From positions 14,074,001 to 14,138,000 of the forward strand of contig JACGWO010000003.1 of the NCBI GenBank assembly GCA_034509735.1: a stretch of DNA of 64,000 bases. Reading direction: 5' to 3'. This stretch comes from Sesamum alatum. Taxonomy: Eukaryota; Streptophyta; Magnoliopsida; Lamiales; Pedaliaceae. Made by a program: the position numbers and the translations under genes. Positions 61,522 to 64,000 of the stretch are shown piece by piece (the stretch's first letter is position 1; each line of letters begins with the position of its first letter). A model generated the notes under the pieces. That model was not told the DNA's origin. It made no database searches and saw only the letters and a program-made list of their open reading frames with translations.

Positions 61522-61865
61522 AGGTAGAGAGTCGGATATGGAAAAGGACCTGCGCAAGACAGAAACCAAGAGAGAAAACACACAAGGGAGGAATGGCGAG
61601 GGAAGAAGCGAACCAAACGGATAAGAAGAGAATGGTTACCAAGCACCGTAGTGGGCAAAGGTTCCACGACGACAAGGCGATAGCAACAGTTGCAAATGAC
61701 GACGCCGGTTGTTCCTCAGAGGAGATTCAGACGAAAGGAAAGAAGAAAACAAGGCTAGAAAGAAGAGAAAGCCAACCCTTATACTAGGGAAAGATCCTCT
61801 CTAGAGAGAAAAGTCTCTCATTGGGAGAGAAATTGTATACTACTCCATATTTCTCTTGTGTGTGA
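61522..61865 (-). other. LINE 5' untranslated region
   Basis: Minus sense rich in CT and TTCTCTC tracts (about 344 nt) between the right target duplication and the ORF1 start. It probably holds the internal promoter of the LINE (inference). Confidence 0.6.
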
Positions 61866-61882
61866 TGGGGGTGCACGCATTT
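61866..61882. repeat. 17-bp target site duplication of the LINE, right copy
   Basis: TGGGGGTGCACGCATTT, identical to 29189-29205. The sequence after it (AACCCTATAATT) is unlike the T tract on the left, as expected for the 5' side of a LINE. Confidence 0.85.
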
Positions 61883-62152
61883 AACCCTATAATTAATTCA
61901 CTGGAACACCAATAAAGTAGCTGGTGTGGATTGTCATTACCCATTTTCAAGGGGTTCAATACGCAATTAGAAGAAAATAGAGCGAAACCAACCAACTGCA
62001 ATGGGCATCTTCGACCTGACAATAGCATAAAAAACTCCACGACGTTGACGTCTTCACCTTGAATTATCCCCCAATTTTTTACTCCATTTCCCGAGCGCAG
62101 ATCACGCAGTCCAAAACCCGTCAATTATCTTGCGAAGATTCGCTGCGAGAAG
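61883..62152 (+). promoter_or_regulatory. Probable promoter and 5' UTR of the 62153 gene
   Basis: 270 bp between the LINE target duplication and the ATG. A weak TATA-like AGCATAAAAAAC is at about 62024-62035. No other motif is certain. If the gene is real, the LINE with its copia nest now replaces everything further upstream. Confidence 0.35.
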
Positions 62153-62402
62153 ATGCATCTATGGCCGTCTATGAGGCTGAGAGACTCCTTCAAGAACAAT
62201 TACTTGAAGAAACTGGAATGGAATCTTCATAGGATGAATATTGAGAAGCAACAGCAGAGAGATCAGTCGAGTAGCAACCAGCAGAAGCTCTTGGAAAACG
62301 ATCAAACTGATTCGAAAAATTCAGGGTGTGGAGGGTTTGGTGTGATTTGCAGAGAAGTTTTCATGGTTCTCTCTTGCTGTTACTGTTGTTTCTGCTGTGG
62401 AG
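62153..62402 (+). CDS. Candidate host gene, first exon: small basic protein with Cys cluster, unknown function
   Basis: ATG at 62153 opens an 83-codon stretch. The N-terminal part is basic and helical-looking (MHLWPSMRLRDSFKNNYLKK, LEWNLHRMNIEKQQQ). A polar Gln/Ser/Asn linker follows, then a hydrophobic segment GVICREVFMVLS ending in CCYCCFCCGG. A good splice donor (GAG/GTAATA) follows at 62402/62403. A candidate acceptor (TTTTGATGCAG) at 62533 would add an exon open to a TGA at 62713-62715; that exon is uncertain. Without splicing the frame runs to 62455. The layout (basic N-terminus, C-terminal membrane-facing Cys cluster) recalls small plant proteins of unknown function; I cannot name the family. 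It is the only gene-like frame here not explained by a transposon. Confidence 0.55.
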
Positions 62403-62715
62403 GTAATAACCCTCTTTGGTTTCACTCTCTTTGGTCTTCTATGTGTTTGTGTTAGTGTGCCTGTATGTGTGGGTAAGTGGGACATTGCTCTGAAGATTTA
62501 GTAGAATTGTTATCAGTTCTTGTTTTGATGCAGTTTGTCTTGAGAATATCATTGAATGTGGTTTGGTTTCTCTTATCATTGAATGCTACTTTGGGTATAA
62601 CTATGAAGCATCAAGATATAAATTTGAACGACTGCAGTTAAGATTGAGTTGTAACTTTTTCCAATTCTTTGACTACTTTGAAGCTCTTCGTGAGGTTTCT
62701 AGTTTATCCTGCTGA

Positions 62716-63590
62716 AGTGTTTGTCCAATCTTTGTGCTTAAGAGCTTCACCTTTTGAATTTCTGTTGTTATAAGAGAATTATCAGTGATCACTAGACGAT
62801 CTTATGGGATATGTACACAGCAAATACTTCGATAACAGTGATGACATGATATGTAGTTATGTTAAAGATTACGTCGTGACCAAAAGATGTGGTGAACCAG
62901 CAAAGTTACCCACCCAACTTATTGAAGATGAATGCTGCAAGTCGAACTCATAGGAACAAGGGCACTACTTTGGCGTATGAAGTTGTCTAAACAAGTGTTT
63001 CGTGTTCAACTTAGTGATTTGTTGCCTGAATTTTAAGTTTGCCAAGTTCCAGTCAAATTTCACTTATTCTCCTGTATGAACTGCAGAGATCAAAGAAGCT
63101 TAGTTCTATTGTTTTTAACCTTCAAGTTTGAAATAGGTTGTGATATGGAAGCTAGTTGAAAAAGTAGGACTTTAAGAGAAAGCCAAGTGCATGTTGTTTT
63201 ACTCAAAAGTGTTATGATCATTGACTAGTTCCATGGCTATACTTAGTCAAACAAGAGGTGGACTCTATCAACCAAAATGCTTTTTGTGTTTGGGGTTGAT
63301 ATTTGACCATGACATGCCAAGATGTAATGCTATCCTCCATGGCGGCTTTAAGAGTTTATAGTGTTTGATCGAACTCTCGTCCGAAGTTGTGAGTTAAGCT
63401 CAGATCGGAAGGAGCTATACCCATTGATCTAAAAGAAAGATAAAGAGATCCGTTTTTATTTGGAGTTGGAGGACATACATATAAGGTGTCAACCATCTTG
63501 GCTATTCTAGAGACTTGTTGAAATTAAGCTTTAGACAAGAAGGAGCTTTACCTACAGTAGTAACGATATATTCAGATTGTTATGCAGAGA
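62716..63590. other. Non-coding stretch, intron or intergenic
   Basis: No transposon signature and no convincing frame. It may contain further introns or exons of the 62153 gene; I see nothing I can support. Confidence 0.4.
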
Positions 63591-63599
63591 AATTTAACA

Positions 63600-64000
63600 G
63601 GATAAGTGCATTTTTGGTCCTCACACAGTCACTTAAGCAATTTTGGTCCTCAAACAATTTAAAGTTGCAATTTTGGTCCTCAAACTATTATTTTTTTTGG
63701 CACTTTTGGTCCTTCTGCTAACTACTCCGTTTAGGTTGACGGAAATTTCAGTTTAAGTGAAAAAAATTGCCATTTTTCTCCCATTTTGTGATATTTTTCA
63801 AATTTTAGTCCAATATACTCATTTCCTCTATCCTTCTCCGAACTTCAAGAGAGAAAAAAACCTAAAAAATGAATTTAAGCAACAAATTTTCTACATAATC
63901 TTAACAAAATATTTTTTTTGGTTAATTTAACCAAAATATGTTTTTGGTTAAAACTTGAAAAATATCACAAAATCTAAGAAAAATGACATTTTTTTTTACA
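63600..64000. mobile_element. Foldback/MITE-like element, right end beyond the window
   Basis: Four spaced copies of TTTTGGTCC (about 63613, 63643, 63673, 63704), roughly 30 nt apart, are followed by an inverted repeat. The stretch 63758-63806 (with CATTTTTCTCCCATTTTGTG) is matched in reverse complement by 63951-64000. The arms lie about 145 nt apart. Repeated TTTTGGTCC plus long inverted arms is the look of a non-autonomous DNA transposon terminus. Superfamily not assigned; the outer right arm would lie past 64000. Confidence 0.55.

Larger units (their letters stand above)
29206..61865 (-). mobile_element. LINE (non-LTR) retrotransposon, split by a ~31-kb copia nest and missing its middle
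   Basis: Its 3' end (poly-A as T tract at 29203-29210, RNase H pseudogene 29264-29843) and its 5' end (5' UTR 61522-61865, ORF1 start 61521-61294) are on the same strand in the expected order, bounded by a perfect 17-bp duplication. The endonuclease and reverse transcriptase that should lie between are absent. The two LTR-element boundaries inside it (29844 and 61293) have different flanking 5-mers (TGCAG and CGGAC), so two independent insertions plus a deletion of the LINE centre are the simplest history. Confidence 0.8.

Noticed and set aside
61840..62124. 94-codon minus-strand frame
   Set aside because: It crosses the LINE target duplication into the upstream region of the 62153 gene and shows no domain.
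1..64000. tRNA, rRNA, CRISPR, bacterial operons or phage genes
   Set aside because: None seen. The only tRNA-like matches are the 12-nt primer-binding sites of the retroelements.

Overview
The window is repeat-dominated nuclear DNA of a flowering plant, almost certainly a eudicot. The evidence is five to six Ty1/copia LTR retrotransposons primed by initiator methionine tRNA, a Tat/Ogre-type Ty3/gypsy element, a CACTA (En/Spm) DNA transposon, and a LINE with a DUF4283-type ORF1 and a plant RNase H tail. I cannot name the species. No bacterial, organellar, CRISPR, rRNA or tRNA features were seen. The only candidate host gene is a small Cys-rich protein whose first exon starts at 62153.

Left block (1-28737), mostly minus strand. 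Positions 1-1880 hold a decayed copia pol on the plus strand. Positions 1881-5297 hold a CACTA element cut off on its left; its terminal repeat ends at 5297. This CACTA sits in the pol of a Tat/Ogre gypsy element (5' LTR 27799-28737, gag start 27728, gag to pre-RT region 7411-5298). The gypsy gag is split by copia element G (7412-27281, TSD GGTAG on both sides). The leader of G is split by copia element F (13352-23554, TSD AGGCC/AGGCT).

Right block (29189-61882). A 17-bp direct repeat (TGGGGGTGCACGCATTT) at 29189-29205 and 61866-61882 brackets a minus-strand LINE. Its RNase H end is at 29264-29843 and its ORF1 start at 61521-61294; about 31 kb of nested copia sequence lies between. Left to right this is: a copia LTR stub C (29844-29958); element B (29959-46310), split by the nearly complete element A (30042-39501, TSD ATTGG); an LTR fragment plus leader plus decayed gag-pol (D, 46315-52570); another LTR fragment J (52571-54088); and the 3' half of element E (54089-61293), whose 3' LTR is split by a solo LTR (57840-60068, TSD CACCC). 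Three junctions (46310, about 52570, 54088) are not clean insertions and record deletions or recombination.

The copia elements form one superfamily-like group with an unusually long (about 1.8-2.0 kb) untranslated leader. Across families the leader keeps a GC-rich island, a ~16-nt inverted repeat closing a domain of about 0.35-0.4 kb, and paired CACGAGTCGTG palindromes upstream of gag. Every LTR also carries a hairpin about 85-125 nt before its end whose stem covaries between families. Three copies (1-1880; 9454-12568 minus; 49412-52570) share the same derived defects in gag-pol, which suggests a non-autonomous lineage that moved in a decayed state. These shared RNA-level features are the least explained signals in the window.
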